NCBI RefSeq assembly: GCF_946902915.1
Contig: NZ_CAMPPY010000001.1
Span: 310,001 to 374,000 of the forward strand
Source of the DNA: Streptococcus sp. Marseille-Q5986
GTDB lineage: Bacteria > Bacillota > Bacilli > Lactobacillales > Streptococcaceae
Direction of reading: 5' to 3'
Length of the DNA stretch: 64,000 bases
Shown: in pieces, positions 25,600-33,394 of the stretch
Layout of the letters: each line of letters starts with the position of its first letter
Position numbering within the stretch: position 1 is the first letter of the stretch
Translations under genes and position numbers: made by a program
The notes under the pieces: generated by a model
What the model was told of the DNA's origin: nothing
The model's database searches: none
Seen by the model: only the letters and a program-made list of their open reading frames with translations

Positions 25600-25637
25600 G
25601 TAGAGTTTTTTTAGCGATGGCATGTCCCAAACATCGT
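25600..25637 (-). promoter_or_regulatory. Probable preQ1-I riboswitch aptamer
   Basis: On the minus strand a hairpin CGATG / CATCG with a 12-base loop (TTTGGGACATGC) is followed by CTAAAAAAACTC. The size of the loop, the A-rich tail, and a possible pseudoknot between loop GGG and tail CTC match the plan of preQ1-I aptamers, and queC-type operons are their usual targets. A terminator follows. Not verified by a covariance model. Confidence 0.55.
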
Positions 25638-25700
25638 AATATTCTATCTACAGTCTAGCATATTTCTAGCATATTTTTTGAAAAATGGCAAAGGGCAAGA

Positions 25701-25731
25701 AAAAAGAGACCAAAGCAAGTACTTGGTCTCT
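25701..25731 (-). terminator. Terminator after trxA
   Basis: AGAGACCAA / TTGGTCTCT hairpin followed on the minus strand by TTTTTTCTT, directly after the trxA stop codon. Confidence 0.85.
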
Positions 25732-25738
25732 CGTTTGA

Positions 25739-26053
25739 TTAGCTCAATTCAGCAACGATGGCCTTGATTTGTTCTGCTGTGTGAACACCAGCAACTTGTT
25801 TCACCACTTGGCCGTCTTTTTTGAAGAGAAGAGTTGGAATAGACATGATTCCAAAGGCACGAGCTGTGTTTGGATTTTCATCAACGTCCATTTTAACGAT
25901 TTTCAAGACATCTTCTGAAAGTTCTTCAGATAATTTATCCAAGATTGGACCTTGCATACGACATGGACCACACCAAGTTGCCCAGAAGTCTACTAAGACC
26001 AAACCGTCTTTTGTTTCTTGTTCGAATGTTGCATCTGTAATTGCTTTTGCCAT
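25739..26053 (-). CDS. trxA: Thioredoxin
   Basis: This 104-residue thioredoxin reduces protein disulfides and supports ribonucleotide reductase. The active site WCGPC is at residues 27-31, followed by R rather than the common K. Conserved Asp in LVDFWA, the cis-Pro in MSIPTLLFKKDG and the C-terminal helix are present. It lies 15 bases downstream of a DUF4649 gene on the same strand and shares its promoter, with a MarR-type regulator gene next to both. AGGAG precedes the ATG. Confidence 0.96.
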   Translation of the reverse strand: MAKAITDATFEQETKDGLVLVDFWATWCGPCRMQGPILDKLSEELSEDVLKIVKMDVDENPNTARAFGIMSIPTLLFKKDGQVVKQVAGVHTAEQIKAIVAELS

Positions 26054-26068
26054 TGTATTTCTCCTTTT

Positions 26069-26290
26069 TTAGTTATATTGGCTTAAATCTTGTTTCTTGA
26101 GATAGAAGAAGATATCTCCGTAAGTCCCATGGTAGTCCAAATCATGACCCTTATAAGTCAATTTTTGAACAGGGTAGTAATCTGCGACGCCGATAAGGCA
26201 AGCTTGTTGTGAACAATCAAAGTCTTCATAAGAGTCGAAAGTTACAGTTCTTTCATTCTTGCTGGCATCTAGATAGGTAATTTCAATCAT
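26069..26290 (-). CDS. DUF4649 family small protein
   Basis: This 73-residue protein is conserved in streptococci with unknown function. The sequence starts MIEITYLDASKNERTV and contains a DFDCSQQACLIGVADYYPVQKL segment with two Cys four residues apart, and no membrane segment. It is the first gene of a two-gene unit with trxA, so a redox-related role is possible but unproven. It has a strong promoter (TTGACA-17-TAAAAT). Confidence 0.82.
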   Translation of the reverse strand: MIEITYLDASKNERTVTFDSYEDFDCSQQACLIGVADYYPVQKLTYKGHDLDYHGTYGDIFFYLKKQDLSQYN

Positions 26291-26321
26291 TTTAAAAACT
26301 CATTTGTTTAATGATGACTTT

Positions 26322-26350
26322 ATTTTACTCCTTGTAAGAGAGAATGTCAA
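26322..26350 (-). promoter_or_regulatory. Promoter of the DUF4649-trxA operon
   Basis: Minus-strand TTGACA (26345-26350), 17 bp, TAAAAT (26322-26327). Confidence 0.8.
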
Positions 26351-26359
26351 TAAAAATGC

Positions 26360-26371
26360 TTGCGCACGCAA
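26360..26371. promoter_or_regulatory. Operator-like palindrome upstream of the DUF4649-trxA promoter
   Basis: TTGCGCACGCAA: arms TTGCG / CGCAA. It lies 9 bases upstream of the -35 box and differs by one base from the palindrome in the MarR gene promoter (26843-26854), suggesting both are bound by the same regulator. Confidence 0.6.
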
Positions 26372-26388
26372 CTTTTTTAGAAATCATC

Positions 26389-26769
26389 TTAAATCAAGAA
26401 ATCCAAACCAGTTTCCAAGCTTTCTTCGACAGCCTTTTGTAGAGAGGCCAGTGTCTTTTGCCCATCACCTGTCAGGCAGATAAAGCTAGAGCGTCTATCT
26501 TGATCACAACATCTGCGACTGAGTAGACCGCAATTTTTAGCTTCTAAGCGAGCCACCATCCGAGAAACAGCGCTCGGGCTCAGATGAAGTTTGTCTGGCA
26601 GGTCAATCTGTCGTAGAGATTTTTTTTGAGCCAAGTCCAGATAGTAGAGCAGGTAAAATTCTTTCAAGGTCAGACTTTGCTCGCTTTGCTGGGCAATGGT
26701 CTCTTCCAAGAGGTCTTCAATTTCTTTCTGATGCCTATTGAAGTCAAACCATTTTTCCAAATAGGTCAT
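26389..26769 (-). CDS. MarR family regulator
   Basis: This 126-residue winged-helix protein has LSPSAVSRMVARLEAKN as the recognition helix (about residues 66-83), followed by CGLLSRRCCDQDRRSSFICLT, the wing with four cysteines that could allow thiol-based sensing. The start at 26769 (MTYLEKWFDFNRHQ) has an AAGGAG-type ribosome binding site; upstream in-frame Met codons would overlap the operator. Two near-identical palindromes, one on its own promoter and one upstream of the DUF4649-trxA promoter, make it a likely autorepressor and trxA regulator. Confidence 0.85.
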   Translation of the reverse strand: MTYLEKWFDFNRHQKEIEDLLEETIAQQSEQSLTLKEFYLLYYLDLAQKKSLRQIDLPDKLHLSPSAVSRMVARLEAKNCGLLSRRCCDQDRRSSFICLTGDGQKTLASLQKAVEESLETGLDFLI

Positions 26770-26842
26770 AGTATCTCCTTTCTTTTTAGAGTTGTAAATA
26801 GAAGAAAGTCCATTCACGGACAGTCTCTGCATCACAAGATGA

Positions 26843-26854
26843 TTGCGCATGCAA
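26843..26854. promoter_or_regulatory. Operator-like palindrome in the MarR gene promoter
   Basis: TTGCGCATGCAA inside ATTGC-GCAT-GCAAT. It covers the expected transcription start, just downstream of the -10 box. Confidence 0.65.
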
Positions 26855-26856
26855 TA

Positions 26857-26885
26857 ATTATACTACTTTTCAAAAGAGCTGGCAA
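26857..26885 (-). promoter_or_regulatory. Promoter of the MarR gene
   Basis: Minus-strand TTGCCA (26880-26885), 17 bp, TATAAT (26857-26862). The start site falls in the palindrome at 26843-26854. Confidence 0.8.
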
Positions 26886-27051
26886 GAAGGACGCTGAAAT
26901 CTTTTATCCTAAATCACGCCTGTTTTCACTAGTCTGTAATTGCCTGTATCCCCTTTCTTCTCAAGTTTTCACTAACTCTTGTGCATTTCCTTGAAATTTT
27001 CTGAAAAAAGAGTAAACTGGTATGCAAGAAGTCTATTTCGTGGAGTTTAGG

Positions 27052-27426
27052 ATGAAATTATATGTTCAATTAATGATTCTCTTTGTGATTTCTCTAATCG
27101 GAGAGGGAATCTCCAGTTTCTTTCATTTGCCCATCCCAGGCAGTGTTATCGGTTTGATTATTCTCTTTCTAGCCCTACAATTTAAGTGGCTGAGAACCAG
27201 GCATGTCAACATGGTCGGGAATTTCTTGTTGGCCAATATGACCATTCTCTTTTTGCCACCAGCAGTGGGAATTATGGAAAAGTTTGATGTGATTGCACCC
27301 TATCTTTTGCCCATTGTCTTGATTGTCTTTTTTGCAGCTGTTATCAATATTATCCTTATAGCCCTAGTGGTTCAGTTTATCAAGAGACGATTTGAGGGAG
27401 ATTATGAGAAAGGAGATGCCAAATGA
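27052..27426 (+). CDS. CidA/LrgA family holin-like protein
   Basis: This 124-residue protein has four hydrophobic segments and the family block PIPGSVIGLIILFLAL. CidA/LrgA proteins are holin-like partners of CidB/LrgB and affect autolysis and, in some bacteria, pyruvate uptake. The ATG at 27052 gives the typical N-terminus MKLYVQLMILF; the ATG at 27022 would add ten residues. Its stop overlaps the start of the LrgB-like gene by 4 bases, so the two are coupled. The regulator is unknown; a MarR gene lies divergently upstream. Confidence 0.86.
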   Translation: MKLYVQLMILFVISLIGEGISSFFHLPIPGSVIGLIILFLALQFKWLRTRHVNMVGNFLLANMTILFLPPAVGIMEKFDVIAPYLLPIVLIVFFAAVINIILIALVVQFIKRRFEGDYEKGDAK

Positions 27427-28118
27427 GTGAATTTGTTTGCAATCCCCTGTTCGGGCTTGCCCTGTCTATCCTAGCTTATCTAGCGGGAATGCTGATTTAC
27501 AGACGCTTCCCCCATCCATTGACAACACCCTTGCTTTTGTCGGCTGTTTTCATTATTATCTTTCTAAAGGTGACGGGGATTTCTTACCAAGATTACTACC
27601 AAGGTGGGGTGTATCTGAATAACTTGATAGTCCCATCGACAGTGGCTCTAGGGATTCCGCTTTACAAGAGTTTTCACTTGATGAAGCACCATGCTCGGAG
27701 TATTCTCTTTGGTAGTCTGCTAGCGGTGGTGGTCAATACCTCTTTCACAGCCCTTGTGGCTAAAATCTTTGGCATGGACTTTTTCCTAGCCATTTCTCTC
27801 TTTCCTAAGTCAGTGACAACCGCCATGGCAGTAGGAATTACAGAAAAATTGCAAGGTCTGACGACCGTGACCTTGGTCGTCGTAGTGGCAACTGGGATTT
27901 TAACCAGTGTGATTGGTCCCACCCTTTTGAAGTGGTTGAAAATTGATGATCCGGTAGCAGTCGGACTTTCCCTTGGAGGAACAGGGCATGCAGTCGGAAC
28001 GGGAACAGCCTTTCGATACGGCTCTGTAGCAGGAGCCATGGGGGGCTTGGCTATCGGTGTTACCGGTATTCTCTATGTCTTTGTCAGCCCTCTTGTAGCC
28101 AGTTTGATATTGAGTTAA
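27423..28118 (+). CDS. CidB/LrgB family membrane protein
   Basis: This 231-residue integral membrane protein has the LrgB hallmarks: FFLAISLFPKSVTTAMA and GLSLGGTGHAVGTGTAF. It works with the CidA/LrgA-like protein encoded immediately upstream (ATGA overlap). Proposed roles are control of murein hydrolase activity, cell death under overflow metabolism, or pyruvate transport; which applies here cannot be told from sequence. Followed by a terminator shared with the convergent ABC permease gene. Confidence 0.88.
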   Translation: MSEFVCNPLFGLALSILAYLAGMLIYRRFPHPLTTPLLLSAVFIIIFLKVTGISYQDYYQGGVYLNNLIVPSTVALGIPLYKSFHLMKHHARSILFGSLLAVVVNTSFTALVAKIFGMDFFLAISLFPKSVTTAMAVGITEKLQGLTTVTLVVVVATGILTSVIGPTLLKWLKIDDPVAVGLSLGGTGHAVGTGTAFRYGSVAGAMGGLAIGVTGILYVFVSPLVASLILS

Positions 28119-28123
28119 ATCAA

Positions 28124-28151
28124 AACCCAGCTGTTTAGCTGGGCTTTTTTA
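28124..28151. terminator. Bidirectional terminator between cidB-like and ABC permease genes
   Basis: AAAACCCAGCT-GTTT-AGCTGGGCTTTTTT; A run on one side and T run on the other, so both converging transcripts can end here. Confidence 0.88.
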
Positions 28152-28916
28152 TTGCAAATTAACCTTGTTTCTCAAGATGTAGTAGGTTCCGAGGTAAAAG
28201 ACAGCTATGAAAATGAGTTCTTCAACAATGGCTATACCTGCTCCCATATAGAAATGGTCATTAAGTCCTACAAGTGAATTGACATAGAAATTAGAACTAA
28301 GATTGAAGGAAAGTTCAATAAATCCAATGACGATTTGGATCCCAATGTAGGCTGCAACAGCGAGTGCTGTGCGGTATTCGTTGAAAAGCTGTCCAATGGA
28401 AATAGCCAAGTAGATGCAGAGGATTCCTGAAATGGTATTTAGTAGGAAGGATATACCTGTAAGAAAGATCTGAGGGAGATGTGTTTCTACAAATGTAATC
28501 ACATAAGAAAGAGGAATCCATTCTGGAACCGTTAGGGTCACAATAATAACAGCACTTAGAGCTAGGACAGCAGTGCTAATCAATGACCAGATAAAGGCAC
28601 CGATTAGTTTGGCTGTGATGATATGGTGTTCAGAAACTGGTAAGGTCAAAGTCAGATAGCCTTGTCGGTCATAGACACTTCCTTTGAAGCGTTTAATAAT
28701 CAAGAAAATGGTTGAAATTCCAAGTGCAAGCATCAACCCCCCAAAGACTGTAGCTAGAAAAAGTAGCATAGTAGCCTGACTTTCTTGGTAAGGTAGATTT
28801 TTAAAGCCTTGTGTCTGTATCCCGATAAGGGCAGAAAGGACTAGCACAGCACCATAAAGAGCTAAATACCACTTGTTAACATTTTTAAATTCGTAGCGAA
28901 CTAAATTCCAAAACAT
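28149..28916 (-). CDS. ABC transporter permease of a Ytr-like stress operon
   Basis: This 255-residue membrane protein has six hydrophobic segments. It is the last of a GntR-ATPase-permease set. The N-terminus (FWNLVRYEFKNVNKWYLALYGAV) fits an ABC-2-type permease. In Gram-positive bacteria such YtrAB-like operons are induced by cell-wall antibiotics or host peptides. It starts 15 bases after the ATPase stop with an AGGAG site. The substrate is unknown. Confidence 0.82.
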   Translation of the reverse strand: MFWNLVRYEFKNVNKWYLALYGAVLVLSALIGIQTQGFKNLPYQESQATMLLFLATVFGGLMLALGISTIFLIIKRFKGSVYDRQGYLTLTLPVSEHHIITAKLIGAFIWSLISTAVLALSAVIIVTLTVPEWIPLSYVITFVETHLPQIFLTGISFLLNTISGILCIYLAISIGQLFNEYRTALAVAAYIGIQIVIGFIELSFNLSSNFYVNSLVGLNDHFYMGAGIAIVEELIFIAVFYLGTYYILRNKVNLQ

Positions 28917-28931
28917 AATAATCTCCTTTGC

Positions 28932-29627
28932 TTAGGCCTTAAATTCCTGACGGAAGAGCTGGTCAATGGATTCACCAGACTCATAGCGAATATCATCTAC
29001 ATTTCCTTGACGAACGACTTTTCCATCTTTTAGGAAGATAATTTCATCCAAGATTGGCTCGATATCCGAAATCAAGTGGGTAGAAATCAAAACGGTAGAA
29101 GTTGGGGAGTAGTTGTTGATAATGGTATTGAGGATATAATCACGGGCTGCTGGATCCACCCCACCAATGGGTTCGTCCAAAACGTAGAGACGAGCATCAC
29201 GGCTCATAACCAAAATCAATTGTACCTTTTCCTTGTTCCCTTTTGAAAGTTTCTTGAGACGACTATTTTCATCAATGCCAAGGTCTGCAAGTAGATGATG
29301 GGCGCGTTCCAGATTGAAATCTTTATAGAAGGTCTTAAAGTAGGTTAGGGCTTCTTTGACCTTCATTTGCTCATTGAGATAAGTTGTGTCTGGTAGATAA
29401 GAGACAATCGCCTTGGTAGCAGGACTTGGATACTGTCCGTTAATGAGGACACGTCCTTTGTCTGGCTGAAGAAGGTCATTGATCAGTTTGATCAAGGTTG
29501 TTTTTCCTGAGCCGTTTGGGCCAAGGAGACCGACAATTTTTCCAGCGGGGATGTCAAGAGAAACATTTTCAAGGGCTGGGGTTGCACTATAAGATTTGGA
29601 TACATTTTCAAATGCTAGTAATGACAT
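28932..29627 (-). CDS. ABC transporter ATPase of a Ytr-like stress operon
   Basis: This 231-residue ATPase shows Walker A GPNGSGKTT, signature LSKGNKEKV, Walker B LYVLDEPIGGVD and switch LISTHLISD. The signature LSKGN instead of LSGGQ is typical of BcrA/YtrB/EcsA-type ATPases. It lies between the GntR regulator (4 bases) and the permease. Together with the permease it likely forms an exporter or defence transporter against envelope-active compounds. Confidence 0.88.
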   Translation of the reverse strand: MSLLAFENVSKSYSATPALENVSLDIPAGKIVGLLGPNGSGKTTLIKLINDLLQPDKGRVLINGQYPSPATKAIVSYLPDTTYLNEQMKVKEALTYFKTFYKDFNLERAHHLLADLGIDENSRLKKLSKGNKEKVQLILVMSRDARLYVLDEPIGGVDPAARDYILNTIINNYSPTSTVLISTHLISDIEPILDEIIFLKDGKVVRQGNVDDIRYESGESIDQLFRQEFKA

Positions 29628-29631
29628 AGAC

Positions 29632-30000
29632 TTAAACTCCTTTAATATAATCGCTGACTACGCCTGGTAGTTCTTCTTTTTCATAGCCAAAATGGGTCAT
29701 GGAGGAAACGAAGTGTTCCAATTGTTCTTCTGATAGTTGTTTGCGCGATTGGGCGATCAGTTCCTTATCCTCAGTCACAAATCGTCCAGTTGTCCGCTTG
29801 CTGTAGACAAATCCTTCTCGTTCAAGGTCTGACAAGGCCCTTTGGATGGTGTTGGGATTGACACCTGCCTCGCTAGCCAGCTCCCTTACGGTCGGAAGTT
29901 GTTGGTTGGGTTCCAGTTTATGGGAAACAATCTGTAGTTTGATTTTTTCCATAATCTGTAAATAAATCGGTTTTGTGTTATCAAATGACCAGGACATCAT
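29632..30000 (-). CDS. GntR family regulator (YtrA subfamily)
   Basis: This 122-residue protein has a GntR winged helix (QLPTVRELASEAGVNPNTIQRALSDLEREGFVYSKRTTGRFV) and only a short helical tail, the YtrA arrangement in which the regulator controls its own ABC operon. The gene heads the operon; an inverted-repeat operator is likely in the AT-rich region 30001-30060, divergent from nrdR. Two adjacent ATG codons exist; GGAG lies 3-4 bases before the first, so the second may be the true start. Confidence 0.88.
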   Translation of the reverse strand: MMSWSFDNTKPIYLQIMEKIKLQIVSHKLEPNQQLPTVRELASEAGVNPNTIQRALSDLEREGFVYSKRTTGRFVTEDKELIAQSRKQLSEEQLEHFVSSMTHFGYEKEELPGVVSDYIKGV

Positions 30001-30136
30001 AGTCTCCTTTCTTTGCCTTTATTGTTCTAATTAAATAATACAATAAAACAAAAAACTTGTCAAGCAAAAAGAAGAATTGTTTTGGGAATCGTTTAAAAAA
30101 TGGTATAATGAAAAGAAAACGATAAGGAGGGAAAGG

Positions 30137-30610
30137 ATGCGTTGTCCAAAATGTGGGGCTACCAAGTCAAGTGTTATCGATAGTCGCCAAGCAGAAGAAG
30201 GGAACACCATTCGTAGAAGACGTGAGTGCGACGAATGCCAGCATCGTTTTACAACCTATGAACGAGTAGAAGAAAGAACGCTTGTTGTCGTCAAAAAAGA
30301 CGGTACACGTGAGCAGTTTTCGAGAGATAAAATCTTTAATGGGATTATTCGCTCAGCCCAGAAACGCCCTGTTTCAAGTGATGAAATCAACATGGTAGTC
30401 AATCGTATCGAACAAAAACTCCGTAGTCGAAATGAAAATGAAATTCAAAGTGAGGACATTGGTTCACTCGTCATGGAGGAGTTGGCTGAGTTAGATGAGA
30501 TTACCTATGTACGTTTTGCCAGCGTCTATCGTAGTTTTAAGGATGTCAGTGAGTTGGAGAGTCTGCTCCAACAAATCACCCAGTCCTCTAAAAAGAAAAA
30601 GGAAAAATAG
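30137..30610 (+). CDS. nrdR: Transcriptional repressor NrdR
   Basis: This 157-residue regulator of ribonucleotide reductase genes has an N-terminal zinc ribbon ([17 protein letters not shown]...[17 protein letters not shown], four Cys) and an ATP-cone domain ([20 protein letters not shown]), which senses ATP and dATP. Start 30137 has AAGGAGGGAAAGG just upstream; the longer frame to 30077 has no site. A TATAAT box lies at 30102-30107. It is the first gene of a tight string with dnaB and dnaI. Confidence 0.95.
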   Translation: MRCPKCGATKSSVIDSRQAEEGNTIRRRRECDECQHRFTTYERVEERTLVVVKKDGTREQFSRDKIFNGIIRSAQKRPVSSDEINMVVNRIEQKLRSRNENEIQSEDIGSLVMEELAELDEITYVRFASVYRSFKDVSELESLLQQITQSSKKKKEK

Positions 30611-31774
30611 ATGAAGCCAAATGACCGTTTTTCTTTTCTAAAGAATAATCAGGTGTCACAAGATACCTCTTCTCTAGTGCAGTGCTACCTCCCAATTATC
30701 GGTCAGGAGCCACTGAGCCTCTATCTATACGCCATTACCTTTTGGGATGGTGGGCAAAAGGAACACCTCTTTTCCCATATCCTCAATCACTTAAACTTTG
30801 GCATGCCGACCTTGCTCCAATCCTTCAAAGTCTTGTCTGCTTTGGATTTATTAACCCTTTATCAGAAGGAGAATGTCTATGAATTACAGCTTCATCCTCC
30901 CCTCTCCAGTCAGGAATTTCTAAGTCATTCTGTCTATAGCAGGTTATTAGAGAAAAAGATTGGGGATACAGCTGTCTCTGCTATGAAGCAGGATGCAAGT
31001 GAGGGAGAAGCACTCTCTGTTTCTTTGAGTCAAGTCTTTCCAATCCTGACTGAAGAAGTGACACCAATCGAGTCAAAAAGCAAGTTAAAAAATGATTTTG
31101 ACTTGGAACATTTCCAGCGCCTGATGGCTCGAGATGGATTGCGTTTTGAAGACGAGCAAACGGATGTTTTGGAATTGTTTGCCATCGCAGATGAAAAAAA
31201 ATGGCCCTGGTTTGAAACCTATCAATTAGCCAAGGCGACAGCGGTGGCTCAAGTTATTTCAATCAAACGCATGCGTGAAAAGATTGCGCAAAAGCAGGTT
31301 TCTTCTGACTTTAGCCCCAAAGAAATGACCATTATCAGGGAAGCCAAAAATAAAACTCCCCTACAATTTTTAGCGGAAATCAAGCAAATTCGTAAGGGAA
31401 ACATCACCCAGAGCGAACGAGAACTTCTTCACCAGATGGCATCTGTAGGCTTGTTGGATGAAGTCATCAATATCGTCTTACTTCTAACCTTTAACAAGGT
31501 TGATTCGGCTAATGTCAATGAAAAATATGCCATGAAAGTCGCAAATGACTATGCTTATCAAAAAATTCGGACAGCAGAAGAGGCTGTGCTTCGGATTCGA
31601 GAGCGTCAGCAAAAAGGTCAGGAAGACCAAAAATCGAAAACTAGCTCGACTAAGACAAATGTTCCCAAGTGGAGCAATCCAGATTATAAGAATCAAACCA
31701 GTGAGGAAACTCGTCTGGAACTAGAACGTAAAAAACAAGAAATGTTAGCCCGATTAGAAGAAGGAGGAGACTAG
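30611..31774 (+). CDS. dnaB: Replication initiation / membrane attachment protein DnaB (DnaD-like)
   Basis: This 387-residue Gram-positive DnaB (not the helicase) helps load the replicative helicase at oriC and at restart sites. It has a DnaB_2/DnaD-type C-terminal domain, with the block YQLAKATAVAQVISIKRMREKI in the middle and a conserved helix (LLHQMASVGLLDEVINIVLLLTF...N.KYAMKVANDYAYQKI...A) around residues 270-325, followed by a charged tail. It starts directly after the nrdR stop codon and ends adjacent to dnaI. Confidence 0.9.
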   Translation: MKPNDRFSFLKNNQVSQDTSSLVQCYLPIIGQEPLSLYLYAITFWDGGQKEHLFSHILNHLNFGMPTLLQSFKVLSALDLLTLYQKENVYELQLHPPLSSQEFLSHSVYSRLLEKKIGDTAVSAMKQDASEGEALSVSLSQVFPILTEEVTPIESKSKLKNDFDLEHFQRLMARDGLRFEDEQTDVLELFAIADEKKWPWFETYQLAKATAVAQVISIKRMREKIAQKQVSSDFSPKEMTIIREAKNKTPLQFLAEIKQIRKGNITQSERELLHQMASVGLLDEVINIVLLLTFNKVDSANVNEKYAMKVANDYAYQKIRTAEEAVLRIRERQQKGQEDQKSKTSSTKTNVPKWSNPDYKNQTSEETRLELERKKQEMLARLEEGGD

Positions 31775-32671
31775 ATGGAAAGTGTTGGTGACGTTATCAA
31801 ACTTCAGACAAGTCGTTTTCAGTATCAGGACCTAGCCCAGCAGATTATGAAAGACCCAGATGTGGCGACTTTTATCCAGAAAGAATCCCTCAGTCCAGAG
31901 GAGTTGAATCGTAGCATCTCCAAGTTCAACCAATATATCACAGAACGGGACAAGTTTCTTCGTGGGGATGCGGACTATATAGCGCGTGGCTACAAGCCTA
32001 TCCTGGTTATGAATCACGGTTATGCGGATGTGTCTTATGAAGAAACACCAGAACTAATCGCGGCAGAAAAAGAGGCTGCAATTAAGAATCGTCTTAAGTT
32101 GATCAATCTACCAGCAAGTCTCAAGAAAGCGAAGTTAGCTCAGATTGACCTGGATGATCTAGGTCGTTTGCCGATTTTTGAGAGACTCTATGCCTTTGTT
32201 GACCTTTACCCAAGCATCCGAAAAGGCCTCTATCTTTACGGAGATTTTGGTGTTGGTAAGAGTTTCATGATGGCGGCCTTAGCTCACGACCTATCTGAAA
32301 AACGTGGGGCATCAACAACGATTCTCCACTATCCAAGTTTTGTCATTGATGTGAAAAATGCTATCGGTGAAGGTTCTGTGAAGACCTTGGTGGATGACAT
32401 CAAGTTAGCAGAAGTTCTGGTCTTAGATGATATTGGTGCGGAGCAGTCAACCCCTTGGGTGCGTGATGAGATTCTCCAAGTCATTCTTCAGTATCGCATG
32501 CAGGAAGATTTGCCGACCTTCTTTACTTCCAACTTTAATTTCCAAGATTTGGAAAAACATTTTGCCAAAGGAAAGAATGGAAATGATGAGACTTGGGAAG
32601 CTAGACGGGTTATGGAACGAATCCGTTATTTGGCAGAAGAAACCAGACTAGAAGGAGAAAATCGCCGATGA
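31775..32671 (+). CDS. dnaI: Primosomal protein DnaI (helicase loader)
   Basis: This 298-residue AAA+ ATPase loads the DnaC-type replicative helicase together with DnaB and DnaD. The N-terminal helicase-binding domain is followed by Walker A GDFGVGKSF near residue 158, Walker B VLVLDDIGAE near 217 and the sensor region FFTSNFNF. It directly abuts dnaB and overlaps the next gene by 4 bases (ATGA), so all are cotranscribed. Confidence 0.94.
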   Translation: MESVGDVIKLQTSRFQYQDLAQQIMKDPDVATFIQKESLSPEELNRSISKFNQYITERDKFLRGDADYIARGYKPILVMNHGYADVSYEETPELIAAEKEAAIKNRLKLINLPASLKKAKLAQIDLDDLGRLPIFERLYAFVDLYPSIRKGLYLYGDFGVGKSFMMAALAHDLSEKRGASTTILHYPSFVIDVKNAIGEGSVKTLVDDIKLAEVLVLDDIGAEQSTPWVRDEILQVILQYRMQEDLPTFFTSNFNFQDLEKHFAKGKNGNDETWEARRVMERIRYLAEETRLEGENRR

Positions 32672-33381
32672 CAGAAACCATTAAACTGATGAAAGCTCAT
32701 ACTTCAGTTCGTCGCTTTAAGGAACAGGAAATTCCTCAAGCAGACTTGGACGAGATTTTGACTGCTGGACAAATGGCGTCATCTTGGAAAAATTTCCAAT
32801 CTTACTCTGTGATTCTTGTGCGCAGTCAAGAGAAGAAAGATGCCTTATACGAACTGGTTCCTCAGGAAGCTATTCGCCAGTCAGCAGCCTTTTTGCTTTT
32901 TGTCGGTGACTTGAACCGAGCTGAAAAGGGAGCAAGACTTCACGCGGACAGTTTCCAACCTCAAGGGGTAGAAGGTCTCCTCATCACTTCGGTAGATGCA
33001 GCGCTTGCAGGGCAAAATACCTTGCTTGCAGCAGAGAGTCTGGGATATGGTGGTGTTATCATTGGTTTAGTCCGTTACAAGTCGGAAGAAGTTGCAGCGC
33101 TTTTTAACCTGTCTGACTATACCTACCCTGTTTTTGGGATTGCCCTTGGCGTGCCAAATCAACAACATGAAGTCAAACCAAGACTGCCTTTGAATCAAGT
33201 GGTATTTGAAGAAGAATACCAAGAACAGCCAGTTGAAGCGATTTTGGACTATGACAAAGTTCAGGCAGACTATGCTGGTGCGCGTGCGACGACCTCTTGG
33301 AGTCGGCGTTTAGCAGAGCAGTTTGGTCAAGCCGAACCTAGTTCAACTCGGAAGAATCTAGAACAGAAAAAGTTATTGTAG
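32668..33381 (+). CDS. NADPH-dependent FMN oxidoreductase (nitroreductase family)
   Basis: This 237-residue flavoprotein of the NfrA/FRP nitroreductase family begins with the FMN-binding HTSVRRFKEQEIP segment. It contains AGQMASSWKNFQSYSV, AAESLGYGGVIIGLVR near residue 125, and FGIALGVPNQQHEVKPRLP, typical of NADPH-FMN reductases. It probably reduces quinones, nitro compounds or flavins. It overlaps dnaI by 4 bases and is followed after 13 bases by der. Confidence 0.88.
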   Translation: MTETIKLMKAHTSVRRFKEQEIPQADLDEILTAGQMASSWKNFQSYSVILVRSQEKKDALYELVPQEAIRQSAAFLLFVGDLNRAEKGARLHADSFQPQGVEGLLITSVDAALAGQNTLLAAESLGYGGVIIGLVRYKSEEVAALFNLSDYTYPVFGIALGVPNQQHEVKPRLPLNQVVFEEEYQEQPVEAILDYDKVQADYAGARATTSWSRRLAEQFGQAEPSSTRKNLEQKKLL

Positions 33382-33394
33382 AAAGTGAGAAAAC

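Noticed and set aside
30077..30136. N-terminal extension of NrdR by 20 residues
   Set aside because: NrdR always begins MRCPxC; the extension covers the promoter and ribosome binding site.
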